Below are positions 50,524 through 62,604 of a stretch of 64,000 nt of DNA, in pieces. How positions within the stretch are numbered: the first letter of the stretch is position 1; the number at the start of each line of letters is the position of its first letter. This stretch comes from Thuidium tamariscinum (Eukaryota; Streptophyta; Bryopsida; Hypnales; Thuidiaceae). The notes beneath the pieces were generated by a model. The model had not been told where the DNA came from. It did not search any database and worked only from the letters and a program-made list of their open reading frames with translations. Location: contig OX344753.2 in assembly GCA_947034885.2 (NCBI GenBank), forward strand, positions 19,158,001 to 19,222,000. Reading direction: 5' to 3'. The position numbers and the translations under genes were made by a program.

Positions 50524-50967
50524 GAGGGTGCACTTGAGGTAACATGAGCCACGGACAACATGCTTTGGGTCCTTTTTTGAGGCCTTTTTGGAATATTTTG
50601 TAGAATATTTCATTCAAAAATGTCTCCAATTGCATTGAAAATAATTCAAAATATATTCAATTGAAATATTGATGGCAAATTCTATTCAAAAGTTCAAAAA
50701 TTTCAATGAAAAGGTTTGTTATTCATCAAATAAAGCACACCACTAAGAAGTACAAAGGACTGGTTACAATACCTTTGTAAGTCCTTTTGATGTCTTGTTT
50801 TTAGTTAGAATGCATTCATATTTTGACACATAATATGTCTATATATATAAAACATTGACATATAATTTTTTTTCATTCTTTTGAATATTTTTAGTTATAA
50901 TGAAGATTCCATGGAAAAAAGCATTGGTTACGAGAATAGTGGCTCATGTTACCTCAAGTGCACCCTC
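50524..50967. mobile_element. MITE with perfect 29-bp inverted ends
   Basis: The left end (50524-50552, starting GAGGGTGCACTTGAGGTAAC) is exactly complementary to 50939-50967. The interior is AT-rich and non-coding. TTCGAGGGTG occurs at the left edge and again just right of the element (50971-50980), so the true boundary and target duplication are ambiguous. Confidence 0.85.
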
Positions 50968-50980
50968 TCCTTCGAGGGTG

Positions 50981-51635
50981 TTTTGAAGTGAGGCATTTTT
51001 TGGGGTTGAAGCTTGTCCATGATTAGTTTTGGAATTTACTCGAGACTCCACGATTCAATGGGTAGAGATTTTGTCCCAGGGTCCAGTACTTCCTGTGGTT
51101 AAAGGGAAAGTGGGCATTTTATAGCACAATTCGGCAAGCATCAAACTCGGAAGTGTGACAGATCTTTTTCAATGTTTGAACATTTGAGAATGCTCCGTGC
51201 AATCACTTTGATGGTGGAGGAGATGCAACAGCTCCCTCCAAATGTTTTGTGAGACTGCTGGGACGCTGATGGCCTGAAATTAGACCTTTGTGAAGATCCA
51301 TGTCATGATACTTGGCGAGTATGGCCAATTTAGCGAAATTGACGCTTACCCTGGTTTGCAAAGTTTTGTGCAGTTGCGGGTCCCAATTTGGGGCGCTCTG
51401 AAGTGAGTCCAGAGATATCTGTTTAAGTGGTGCATGGAAGAGAGTATCATGAGACGAGTGTAAGATTCAAAACTTTGCACGGAGCCTGCAGACGGTGGAA
51501 ACTCCTCACGAATTCAATGATTACTTGACGGACATCTCTCACATTCGGACTTTCCTCGCATGTGAACGATCATTCGTGCAGTCGGGTACTTAAACCAATC
51601 ATCCGATGCACAAGCTTTTAAATTCTATTGACTGA
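50981..51635. other. 3' flank of the O-methyltransferase gene
   Basis: No gene recognised; presumably contains the gene's 3' untranslated region on the minus strand. Confidence 0.35.
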
Positions 51636-53634
51636 TTACTTTTGAAACTCGGTCACAGAAATTGTTTCCACTTTGCAGACGACCTCGACTTTTCTGAACC
51701 CTGCAGTCAAGCCCAGCGTGCGGTAGTCGCTTTCGGTGCGTTCTCGGGCCCCGGATTCGTTGAAGGCCATCATTTGGATGTCACGTTGCAGGGCCATGTG
51801 ATCCGCTCCTTCAAAGTTGATGACATCGGGCAATACGGTGCCCAACGCAATCACTTTGCCGTCGGGGGGCAACGCCTCGTAACATTTCGTCAAGATCTTC
51901 ACACAATTCTCGTCATCCCAGTCGTGCAAGATGCTCTGCAGAGAGAAGATCGATCGGCAACACATCAAACGTCAAACCAATTCTTGTGATTTCCAAGTGC
52001 CATTTTCTAGTTGCGCTTATTGTGCTTTGATTTATGTGCAAACTAATATGCAAATTGCATTTCAGCCGCAGCCATTGCTAAGACAGACTTTTCCACCCAA
52101 AGTCCCCCTCTCGGCTTCCTACATCATTCATTTCCTTCCTTTCTCGAAGGTACACTGCGCCAAATTAAGGTTGAAACTGACGGTAACTTCCGATTGAGAT
52201 ATTATTGAGCAAGTTCATTTAAATTGAACGTCAATTTCGATCAGTTGGCGGTATTCAATTGCCACATATATCTTCACGAAGCCTTAATTTCACGGTGCAA
52301 GATAGGACAGGTTAAGATTTGGGGTGTTGGCCGCGCGTCCTACACCACACGGTCAAAGTAATGGAATTTCTCTAATTTAACGGAATTCTGAAAGCTATTG
52401 GGGAAGTTCCCAATTGCCCAAAATGAGATGCACAGTCTTTCCTTGCACGACTACAACAGGTCTACATTTAAAGTTTGTACAATCACACTGAACTCTGCAA
52501 TAATAAGTTGATATGACTAATTGACATCGTGAATTTGTCACGCGACTGTACAAGAATGGAGGAGGCGTGCGTGAATGCAGATAGACCTTCATGAAGATGG
52601 CGTCACCGTCATTGGGAACAGATTCGAACATATTCCCAGCCACATGCTCCACTCCTGCAAGGTCTCAATCAATCCACTTTGAACAATTCCCGCTTGTGTT
52701 GAGATCGACAGTGCACACAAAAATCGAACATTGGTGTGCAGCACTCCAAAACTTCAAATCACAAATGAAGAATTTAAAGAGCTCGAATCAATGCCAAATG
52801 TAGCTCCAAATGCATCGATCCACCCATCCATTCATCTCCGAGTTTTGGAATCCTACTTGGAATTGGCTTGCACGCGTTGATCACATGCGGCTGATCGAAG
52901 TTCACTGCTCGTATATGCGCATACCTCTCCGTGACCAGCTTCATCGCCGAACCCACTCCCCCTCCCACATCCACCAGCACCTTCACCCCGTCCAAGCCTT
53001 TGTACTCATCCAGCACCGCCTTCAAGGACATTTTGGAGCTTGCAGCCATCGCCTTATTAAACAACTCATCAAACTCCGCATTCTGCTTCCCATACTCCCA
53101 CGCACTCAGCCCTCCATGTGCCCTCGCGAACGCAGTCACCTCATCGTCCACCACCGCCTCATGCAAGTGCTGCCAAGTGCTGCCGAAGTGGGTTGGCTCG
53201 TTCAAGAACAAGTGGTGCACGAAGGAGCCATGCTCCGGGTCGTCGACGAAGAAGCGAGCGATGGGTTCCAAGGCGTAGCGACGCTCGGTGGCGAAGCGGG
53301 GGGGCGCGGGGGGATGCTGGCCGTCTGAGGAGTTCGTAATGGTGGTGACGGTTTCGCGGAGGATGCGTTTGCCGCTCACCATGCGGAGGAGACGGGAGAG
53401 GTGGGAGATGTTGATGGGTTTTCCTGGGAGTGCGAGAGCCGCGATCTCGGCGGCGGTAAGCGAAGCGTTGGGGCCGGCGCGAGAGAGAGCTTCAAAGACT
53501 TGGAGGCGGACGAGGGCAGCGACGACGCCGGGGACGCAAGCGCTGGTTACGAGTTCGAACGCTGCGAGGCGAACGCTGTCGCGGCTAGTGGGAGGGGGAG
53601 AGGCGACATCCGTACTACTGGGCTTGGTGTCCAT
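51636..53634 (-). CDS. COMT-like SAM-dependent O-methyltransferase, three exons
   Basis: On the minus strand, exon 1 is 53634-52857, exon 2 is 52654-52587 and exon 3 is 51935-51636, with GT-AG introns of 202 and 651 bases. The lengths sum to 1146 bases, 381 residues plus stop, normal for plant class II O-methyltransferases. Residues 25-110 form the dimerisation helices. LVDVGGGVGSAM (about 220-231) is the SAM-binding loop, followed by NFDQPHV. HVAGNMFESVP precedes the ILHDWDDENC segment, whose H286 is the expected catalytic base. The C-terminus GARERTESDYRTLGLTAGF is typical of the family. It methylates hydroxyl groups of phenolics in this family; the actual substrate cannot be read. An in-frame ATG at 53763 would add 43 residues, but family alignment favours 53634. 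The gene is GC-rich in exon 1 and appears intact. Confidence 0.93.
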
Positions 53635-54163
53635 GGGGTTAAAGCTCCAATAGTACGTCAAGCAAAGCCGCTGCGAGAGAGTCACAGCACGGGTCACTGC
53701 TCGAATCACAGCCGAATATTCACAAAGATCACGTGCAACAAAATCGAATGAAGCAGCTACCACGTAACTACCAGTTCAATGGAGGAACAAGTGATCCTCG
53801 CTGCGACAAGTTCAGAAAAAGGGGCAAGCTCATAGTTACCGACTTCGCTGTGAGGCTTACAGAGAAAGTGTGCAAATTTACGTGTGAAGTCCCTCAGCTC
53901 TCCTCGATCAGCCTCCCGATGTACTTCTTGTCCAGACAGACTTGCAAGTAGGCTCGAGATGAGATCGGAGGAAAAGGGTCTTTGCCACCAGCGGACACCC
54001 AAGTCGGAGTGATTTGGGGGGTTTAGTTCAATTATTGGCCTTGTCCAAAGAACAGACAATCGGTGTGCCGTGAGTCGTCACATGTTTCTGAGCTTCAAGA
54101 CAATGCTGGTTGCAAGATTAAGCAATGTTAGTTACGTCAGGTCAGGTTTTCTGACCCCATAGG

Positions 54164-54174
54164 TATAAATATAG
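54164..54174 (+). promoter_or_regulatory. Probable TATA box upstream of the decayed ETHE1-like exon
   Basis: TATAAATATAG lies 147 bases before the ATG at 54311, on the plus strand and divergent from the methyltransferase. A weaker TATAACTTA sits at about the same distance (about 150 bases) before the related ATG at 63340. Confidence 0.45.
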
Positions 54175-54310
54175 CTACGGCGAAGGTATCCTTCACTTGT
54201 CTACATATCTTATCACTGCAGTTTCACATAGCTGATCATCTCTTCATCATATTTTCTGTATCGCCCCTCGCATTCAGTTCTCAGGGTCTGTGGTCAGCTA
54301 GTTGATCGAA

Positions 54311-54430
54311 ATGGGATCCAATGCGGCTGCCGGTCAAGTTGAAATTTTGGTTCAGTCCCTCTGACTCCAACACTCTGGAACACTCGATTGAAATTCACCC
54401 AGATCCCGGAGCACTCGATGGGATTGGATA
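54311..54430 (+). pseudogene. Decayed ETHE1-like first exon
   Basis: ATGGGATCCAATGCGGCTGCC resembles the start of the gene at 63340 (ATGGGGTCCAAATCGGCAACC). The frame then hits TGA after 17 codons. In the next frame KLKFWFSPSDSNTLEHSIEI aligns loosely with the first exon at 63340. A later GTGATCGACAGG near 54580 might be a remnant of exon 2, but that is weak. Confidence 0.45.
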
Positions 54431-56279
54431 AGAACTCGGGTCGTCTGTACAGATGCCATGAATTTTCTGTACTGTACAACATTGCATGTTTTTCATGTGT
54501 TATCCTCGCAGATTGTAAAGAAGATAGCATCCTGGCAGGTGTCAATGTGCGCAGTGGCTGGCATTGAAAAATGTACTGTGATCGACAGGTTTCAACTGAA
54601 GGGAAATTGTTCTTCCAACCCTGCGTTGCAGAATGCAGACAGATGTTGTCAGCTTCGATGGTACATGGACGCTCTCTGACGACCTTGACCTGAATCAGAA
54701 TAATGTGGCATCCATGCTTAAGAAGGTGTCCAGCGATCCCTACAACTTACGAGTTCGCTCAAATTAGTTGAGTTTCTACATAAAGAAAGATTCTTGCGCT
54801 ACTAACTTCGTACATGTATTGGAAGAAAAAAAAGCTACGGCTTAGAATAATGCAATGACTTTCTGTCCAGACCGCTTGCATTCAAATGCATTGCAAGCGC
54901 TTAACTGTGGTGGATAAGGGGCATTAATCTCCTGCCTAAACACAGAGGTCGGTTACCAAATTACATGTCTTTTGGCATGCAGTTGTGGGCTTGTGGCTGG
55001 CCGGCAGGCTTTGTATTATTGCCCTTAGCAATCAAATTCCGTTTCATTTGTGTCTAAAAAAGATGGGGGAAAAAAATGGTTCCAGCTTCATTTTTAGCGA
55101 TAAGGACTATCACATTATTTGTGCACCATCATCAATAGTATTGTAAGTGAGATCCTTACATGAGGAGTAGAATTGAAAGGGAAGAATTTTGACAATCTTC
55201 AAGCCTTCTTTGACATGATTGAAAACATGCACAATAGAATGAAGAGAATGCCTTCAAAGAGTTTCATGACGTCGAGCATCTTGCTAATCCAGTAAATAAT
55301 ATAGACTACAGAGCTAGTGTCACATGGATTGTAGTAGAGTAGATGCAAGAGAATCGTTTGGGTATTGAACGAGTTTGTGCTTGTGAAACTCTTTGGAACC
55401 TGACCTCATGTATACGCTAGCTATCTAGCAGATTGAAGAGTTTCTAACCGGTGAATTCTTCAACACAACATTTAGTAGCATTCGGTAGCTCTCAACATTT
55501 TAGAGGGTGTGGAATATTCAACACCCCAACAGCATTTCATCAATAACTATTGAAGTAAGTGGATATGTGGAGGATGGAGAGGCTGTTGAGTGTGGAATAT
55601 GCCACAACCTTCACTATAGAAAAAAAAAAACAGAGCCACAATGTGCTACTAAATGTTATGAGAGTCCATATTTTGGGCAAAATTGGGATGAAGTCCATCT
55701 CTATTGAACATATGGGTTACAGACAAACTCATTGCTAAGTTAATACGGAGTAAGAAATTACATTCTTGCCCAATTCATGAAACAATTTGTTGTACGGGTT
55801 GAGTTTCCTGCAGGGCCCTTGATCATCTGCAACTTATAGCTGGAGCCCTCCTGGAAAGAGAGCCTGCTGACGCTCCTTTCCCTTCTCCCTAGACTGTACC
55901 TTACCAGAGTGTGCAGTGTAATTTTAATTTTTAATTTTTTTATAATTATAACAAATGGAAGCAGTCAGTGCAATTTTTGGGGAGGACACTGACTGCTGTA
56001 TTTACAGGACATGGGTTTCCACTAGAAACTGAACCCTGGCGAGAAGCGGATAAGGCCTGCAGTTGGTGATAAGGTCGGTCATCAAATTCCAGCAATAATT
56101 ATCTGATTCTGGAATGAAAAGTAGGTCCATTCTTAGATTCTATATTAACCCCTAAATGCCGCATACACCAAAATTTGGTGTTTGCAAAACTTTGAACTTC
56201 AATAAAACCTAACAAAGTTGCTATTTATAGTACTTTATATTTTTTGAAAATACCTCTTTTTGACCAATCATATAAGCAA
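54431..56279. other. Spacer, no gene recognised
   Basis: Contains only short open frames and AT-rich tracts. No RNA gene or repeat was identified. Confidence 0.35.
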
Positions 56280-57560
56280 TTTTGGAGCATATGGTGCACA
56301 ATATGAGGTGGTGGACATTTTTCCCATGTAGGAAGATTAGAAATATAGGAATACCAAAATTTTCAGAATTTTATTCCCAAAATTGTGTTTACAATGAATT
56401 TTGGGAAGCAAAAAGTGCATTTCACCAATAGCCAATGTCTAGGGTCTTTAACCCCTAAAGGTTTTTAACTATGTTTTCACCAAAAATGCTCCAAAACTGC
56501 CATTTCTAATACAAGTGCAATTTCTTTTTTAAAACACATTTATGTCTCATGTAACCATAGGATCTTGTAGTAAGGTGGTTTGTAAACATGTGAAAAATAT
56601 TTCAGAAATTTCCACCGTATAGATTGCAAGATATAAGCATTTGAATTGACAAAAATTGTTTTTTTATCCCTGCGAAAATTCGGGCAGCTGCACTTCACAA
56701 GGTCACATTTGTGTGAAAAAATTTCAAGATGGTGGTTACTCTTTGAATTCATACTTCAATGCAAGTTGGCTACATTCTCAAAAAATTTCAAACCATTTGG
56801 AATTGTACAACATATAGGAAAAAATAAGTAAGTAGAAAGAAGTAAAAAATGAGCCAAAATACTAAATTGTGAACATTTTATTCAAAGAATTGAAAATTTT
56901 CAATCCCAATGGTTAAAATGTTGTAATAAACAATCTACACCTTCTATTTTTATTTTTTTCCCAAAATATGAAAAATTGAATTAAATGAAGAATTTCAAAC
57001 TTTTTTTGTATTGTAGAGATTCTGTAACTGGCCGCAAACTACCCCAAACTCAAAATCTTCATAACTTTTGATTCATTGATTGGAATGGATTGATTCAAAG
57101 CTTCCCATGTTTGTATAAATCTAAAGAACCAATTTGAAATTTCACTTTTTTTTTTTTTAAATTTTGAAGAAGTTTTTTCAACTGCCCGGGCTGTCCGCCG
57201 AGTAAAGAAAACCAAATATTATGCCATAACTTTTTAACCGTGAAGTCAAAAGTTATGAAAATTGTTGGGCCTTAAAGAGACTCCTTGGGCACAAATTGTA
57301 TCAAAATTTCAAAAAATAAAAATAAAAACTCCATCCATAGTGAGCTGCCCCAAAAAATTTATAATCTCAAAAAACGTTGTTCAAGGCTTTAGGGGTTAAT
57401 TATGATCATTCCATGACTACTTTCACTCACTAATTTGGAACATATGTCATTACATTATTAGTCGCAACCTTGAGAAGGGCTAAAAACATGCAATTTAAGC
57501 TCTAGTTGGAAATTTGTTCTGGCCTTGGATAGAAATAGTACACTCCTACAAGTTGGTAAT
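56280..57560 (+). repeat. Dispersed repeat D, interrupted by a TTAA-family element
   Basis: The parts 56280-56447 and 57396-57560 together match 59480-59830 and 62320-62600: a CCAATRTMTAGRGTC-like block, then ATCATT..GACTACTTTC, CTCACTAATTTGG and CCTTGA. The interruption is the element at 56452. Confidence 0.6.
56452..57395 (+). mobile_element. TTAA-flanked non-autonomous element, copy P3
   Basis: This 944-base element has TTAA at 56448-56451 and 57396-57399 and termini CCCCTAAAGG and GCTTTAGGGG. It was inserted into repeat D, whose relatives at 59480 and 62320 lack it. It shares interior blocks with P1 and P2 (CGGGCAGCTGCACTTCACAA) and has no transposase. Confidence 0.85.
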
Positions 57561-57889
57561 TGGGTGTTGTTGGTGCCTCTATATTAACCTTGAAAAACGT
57601 TGCAAACAAACGATCATGCCAAAAATGTCCTTCACAAAAGATTGTAGGATGGATTTTTAAAAATGTTTTTTCATCCAATTTTGTTTTATTTGAAGAACTT
57701 TGCTTGAGTACATCTTCAATGATTGAGACTACTATTGCAAATTCCCTTAAAGATTATGGTATTGTTGACTTTTCTAGAGAAGAAGATATTAGGTGATGTA
57801 TCTCACCCCCTCTTTGTTTTTTCTCTAAATAAGTTTGATTGGAATCTGTCAGCTAATTGAGTGGGAAATTGGGTTTTGATAACCTTTAA

Positions 57890-58740
57890 GGTAAGAGGCT
57901 CAAAAAGTGATCATTAAAGCGCCGACGTGCCTTTTTCATGATCTCTTGAAATGGAAATATTTTTAGTTTATTTTTCAATCAAAGAAAAATAGATGAGGAA
58001 TCTAACACAAGTTGTTTCATATTTTTTGAAGCATTATTGAATTAGTTATGAATTTTCAAACACAATCTGGTATAGGTCCCTATTTGTGATCATAGGCCCT
58101 TGGAAACCCATCCATGTATAGTTTGGAAAAACCCAGGGCTTATTCAAAAACTAGCATTGCAACATGTATAAAGCAATAGAAATGGTTTCTAAAAGCGTCC
58201 CTTTCTAAATCTGAAATGAATGCTTGAATTAATCATGATTTCAGATTTTTTAATACTTGTAAGAGAATAGTTGAACAACAAATCCTTATTTTGAATTAAA
58301 TTAGTAAACATCTAGATGGTCAATTTCGTTAAAATGGCGATAGTCCATTAAAATGGCATGACATTACATTAAATTGGCATGATATTCCGTTAAAATGGCA
58401 CATTTTTTTCTTCTACCACTATGCCTCTATGTCAAAATGGTACACAAAAATGTCAAAATGACACTTGAAATTTGTCAAAGTGGCACATGGAATATGGCAA
58501 AATGGCACTCGGAATACCGCCATTTTAACAAAATTGACCATCTAGCCACTTGGTTGGAAATGAACCCAACGTGACTTTTAAACCATCCATTGAAGAAGTA
58601 AAAACAAATCTTATCAAGGTCCATTGTAATCCACTGTTCATTTTCCCACAATTCAAGTGTCCATTTCATAGCCTATACTAGACGGTTAAAAATGCCCGCT
58701 CAGTTTTAGAGCCCTCTCCTATATCCTCCTTTTTCTATTA
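57890..58740 (+). repeat. Diverged relative of 9527-9960
   Basis: Blocks GTGCCTTTTTCATG, GAGGAATCTAACACAAGT, AATTAGTTATGAATTTTC and TAGGTCCCTATTTGTG, and later GTCCATTTCATAGCC and TTTTAGAGCCCTC, occur in the same order, with extra DNA between them that includes the MITE at 58312. Confidence 0.6.
58312..58545. mobile_element. MITE with internal AAAATGGCA repeats
   Basis: The ends CTAGATGGTCAATTTCGTTA and its near complement at 58518-58545 define a 234-base element. Variants of (T/C)AAAATGGCA(T/C) recur about ten times, so the interior is a small minisatellite. Confidence 0.85.
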
Positions 58741-59149
58741 ATAAAGTGAGAGTTTTTCTCCCTAAATGCTAGTTGTACTCGCCAAAAAAGGCAACAATAA
58801 AAGTAACTTTACATCAAGGCTCACTAGCCAACAATTCAAGTTTATCCATCACTTATTAACCGTGGATTATCGCCAGCACCATTTTGTGGCATTTGGATGA
58901 CAGTTTGGGGTTATAAGAAGAGATTGGAAGTAGTTTTTTCATCCCTTTTTTTTTATGACCTTTCATGTTGAGTTTCAAAGAGTATCCAATTGAGCTTTTA
59001 GTCTAATGAATGAAGTTCTTCTACTTTAATTTTCACTCCAATTCAAATTTTGTGAAAATTCGTAATATTGAATATTTTATTGTAGTTTGAACTTTGGATG
59101 TATATTCAATGTCTATTGCATTTTAATTATAGTAGGTCACGGAAATTGA

Positions 59150-59415
59150 GTTTACACCATAATGTTTGTCACTGTAATGTACACACATCATAAAATTTTA
59201 AGAGTTTTTGACATAATTTTCTTCTTGATATATTTTTCCTTCACTTTTTCTTCAAAAATTCTCATAAAAATCAATTTTCCTCAAAAAAAACTAATTTTTT
59301 TGTGAAGTAGAGAAGACATGTAATTTCATCTCTGAAAAATAAATTAAATTTTTTTCATACATATCTAGTTCTTAAATGGCAACAAACTAAGTAATGAGCA
59401 ACAAGGCTTGAAATA
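59150..59415 (-). repeat. Dispersed repeat, inverted relative of 6570-6845
   Basis: The reverse complement shares TTGTTGCCATTT, AACTAGRTATGTATGAAAAA, CATGAGA-like and GTGTACATTA blocks in the same order. Confidence 0.6.
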
Positions 59416-59479
59416 AGTGGTTATAGGTCCATCCTTTAAAGGGTTAAGGTTAAGGTAGAGATACCCATAGTTGATCACT

Positions 59480-59830
59480 AAAGTGATTTTTAAGGAAATT
59501 GTGAGCATTGTGAGGCAAGCAAAAAAAATTCCATATACAATGATAGGAAATACGGAGACTACAAATTTTTCAAAATTTTATTTTCAAAATCGAAATTATT
59601 ATGATTTTGGAGAGCCAAAAAGTTGTCTAAACTAGTAGCCAACATCTAAACTCTTCTAATTCTCATCATAGACTAGGTACTTTTTCACTCACTACTTCCT
59701 ACTTTCTTACTCACTACTTTGGGACATGTTTCATGATCTTATTGGGTCTAACCTTGAAAAGGAGGAAAAAACACAATTTAAACTATAATTGGAAATATAT
59801 TCTAATTTTGGTTGGAAATAGCTACATTCT
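59480..59830 (+). repeat. Dispersed repeat D, second copy
   Basis: Uninterrupted relative of 56280-57560, with GAAATTATTATGATTTTGG, CACTCACTACTTCCTAC and GGACATGTTTCATGA blocks. Confidence 0.55.
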
Positions 59831-61415
59831 ATAGCTTGGGCATGGATCCTCGGTTAGGAATAAGTTCTTCTACTTTAATCCTGTGAAGTTAATGTTTCCA
59901 TTGTTTGAAGTAACTAGATGATTTGCATTGGAGGTTGGAAGTTGAAGAGAAATTTTTGAAGAAGGCAGAGGATTCCAAGATCATAAAAGCATCCCCACAT
60001 ATTGCACATGAGAGAGGCATGGCCAGGGGATGCTTGTGGAACCATTGAAGAAGTTCGGGCCCAACCAAATAAATTTCCCCTACCCCAACTTAGTAAACAA
60101 GCATAGGAAACAAATAATTTTTGGATTTCGAGGAGCTTTGTCGTGGATTCCAAGAAAATAAATCCTTTGTCAATGCTAAAGTGCCTTGAAAGTAGGAATT
60201 AAATTTTTTTAAAAGCACACCGAGCTTGACCAAATTCTCTCCATTTGACTGAGCCATCATTAAATTTGGTCGGGCTTGACCTTTCTTTTCGCTTGGCCGT
60301 GCGTGCCGTGGAACAATTTTTTTGGCTAGGTCTCGCCATTCCTCAACTTTGTGTCTATCCTTGAGTCCGATGAGGATGCTCTAAGGTTTGACAATGAAAA
60401 GATAGGCGCAACAGGTAGCTCATGAGTTTACAGAAATCATAGTCAAAACAAGATGGAAAAAAACCAGAAAAATATGGGAAAAATTATCATGTGTTGTGGA
60501 GAGTGAGATGAAGAAGATGATTGTGTTTAATTCTTCATAATGTCTTGTGCACATGTCGAAGTGAGGACCTTGCAATGCAACACCTTTATGTAAACTTGGA
60601 AGACTGTCAATTTTGGAAAATTGTAGAGTGAACTGAAGATGTGTATGTCATTGATTAAAAAAAAATTCATGTGCATGTACACAACAAAAGGTGGTATAGG
60701 GAATACCACTTGAACAATAAAAAATGGGAGGTCACACATAAGCTACATTAGCAAACAGATTCTTCATTAGCGTATTATTTCCGCAACATGATGCACCACC
60801 AATTCTTCTTCCACTATTTCCAATTCACAAGAATTGTAAAGAAAAATACATTTTTGCCAATGATAGACAAGTAGCACTTTGTTGGGCTTGTCCATTTAAT
60901 TAGAGACGTGTTACTAAGGAATGTTGGAAACTCTTATCTATTAATTTTGTATGTTTGTTAGGTGAATTTTTAAATACACTCATTCAAGGCCTACACCATT
61001 GCCCTAATCAAAATTATGGCTTGGAATTTTCCAATGCACCCAAATTTCCATGTTGGGCACACCCAAATTTTTATCAAATCTTAACACATTTCACTTCTAC
61101 CTTCTTTTTTTCATTTTCTATAGCCATCATGTAAGCAACGGCTATCACCACCAACCTACACCAAACCTACCCTGCCACTATTTGAAAAAAATTTGGATGA
61201 AAACCTCTCGTTCTGCATTGTGTATGCACTCCAATCTAATTATCATTCATTTTTGGAACTTTAGAATGCTCTAAGGTTAAGCTTATGTTTAGTTGATGAT
61301 GTGATTGATGGAAGGTAGGCTGAATGTAAAAGATACACTTCCTAAACTATTGAAACAAATAATTGATGAATTCTTTGAATAATTATAACATGAGAATTTA
61401 TGAATAATTAGAAGA
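59831..61415. other. AT-rich spacer, no gene recognised
   Basis: Open frames are short and without domains. No repeat with clear ends was seen. Confidence 0.35.
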
Positions 61416-61665
61416 CATGAGAGAAAATCTGAGGCCAATAGAGGGCCTCTAGGATGCATGTAAATGTATAATTAGAAGAAAAATCAGTCCAAAAAGCAAC
61501 CAGAGAATTTGTAAAGTGAGTAGTCAGTTCATGTGCCTCGTCAGATTTCGGATCAAAAAAACATTATAAGAAAATAATAATAATTAAAAAAAATTTAATT
61601 CCTTAGAGTTGCACATTTCATTGTAGCTGAAAGGGCCCTCTACTGGCCTCAAATTTTCTCTCATG
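61416..61665. mobile_element. CATTAG-family MITE (variant CATGAG ends)
   Basis: CATGAGAGAAAATCTGAGGCC-type left end faces GGCCTCAAATTTTCTCTCATG at the right. The subterminal GGGCCCTCTA pairs with TAGAGGGCC. It is 250 bases long and non-coding. Confidence 0.85.
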
Positions 61666-62023
61666 ATATACATTTATTTTGTGATCATGTCTAGTGAATT
61701 GATGGATGTCATGTATTTTTCTCGGTGCCCTTCTCCTTTCAAATCATATGTCAATAAATCATTATGAACAAGTATGCAAAGCAATATCGTGGCCTTGATG
61801 ACAAGATCTTTTAGGGCCTCAGTATGTTAATTTCTTTCTATATGCTAATTGTTTTTACCAAAATGAACCAAAGAAAAAAAATAGTCAAAAATTAATACCA
61901 CAATTCCCATTCCATTTTATCTCTATATTGCCACCAATGATAATATGGGGGGTAGAAATAGCACCCTGGTAAGCACAAGTATAGCCTTACATTTAGACAT
62001 GATTTAGGATAGTGCAAGGCAAA

Positions 62024-62304
62024 CATTAGATGACATTTGAGGGCACTAAAGGGCTGTTTTAGCTCTATCCCGCAACGGTTCCTAATGTCGCTAGCCAATG
62101 TTAAGTTGGCATTAATTTTTTTAAATTTAAAAAAATTTAAAATTTGAATCCTGAACTATGAAAAAAAATCCAAATTAAAAAAAAATTTAATTTAATTACG
62201 TGGCACTGTTGGGCTTACATAGGATTCCTATTTTTGTGGCAGAAAGTGCGTTCCTATAGTTTGGGAACTTGCAGTCTTCTAATGCCCTCAAATTTCATCT
62301 AATG
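62024..62304. mobile_element. CATTAG-family MITE
   Basis: CATTAGATGACATTTGAGGG at the left pairs with CCCTCAAATTTCATCTAATG at the right. It is 281 bases long. TTACGTGGCACTGT in the interior resembles the CACGTCA segment of the element at 50042. Confidence 0.88.
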
Positions 62305-62319
62305 GAAAATATTTTCAAA

Positions 62320-62600
62320 GGTGCATTGATAGAGATAATGGGGATTGCAAAACATTTGGTAATTTCATTTCTTGAATTGAAATTATTATGAATTTTGAAA
62401 GGCAAAATTGGACTTGACCCATAACCAATATATAGAGTCATCCAATTTTGATCATTTAAGGACTACTTTCTTGCTAATTGCTTCCTACTTTTGTACTCAC
62501 TTATGTGTCATTAACTTATTGGTTTAGACCTTAAAGAAGTAGAATGACACACATTCCATAGAAAAAACATAAATCCATTCTAATCTTAGGGAGAAACACC
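62320..62600 (+). repeat. Dispersed repeat D, third copy
   Basis: Shares GAAATTATTATGAATTTTG, ACTACTTTCTTGCTAATTGC and CTTATTGG blocks with 59480-59830. Confidence 0.55.
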
Positions 62601-62604
62601 CAAT

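Noticed and set aside
52810-53751. Several plus-strand open frames of 70-170 codons
   Set aside because: They are shadows of the GC-rich first exon of the O-methyltransferase on the other strand.
53635-53763. Upstream ATG extending the methyltransferase by 43 residues
   Set aside because: The extension has no similarity to the family, and the MDTKPS start gives the expected length.
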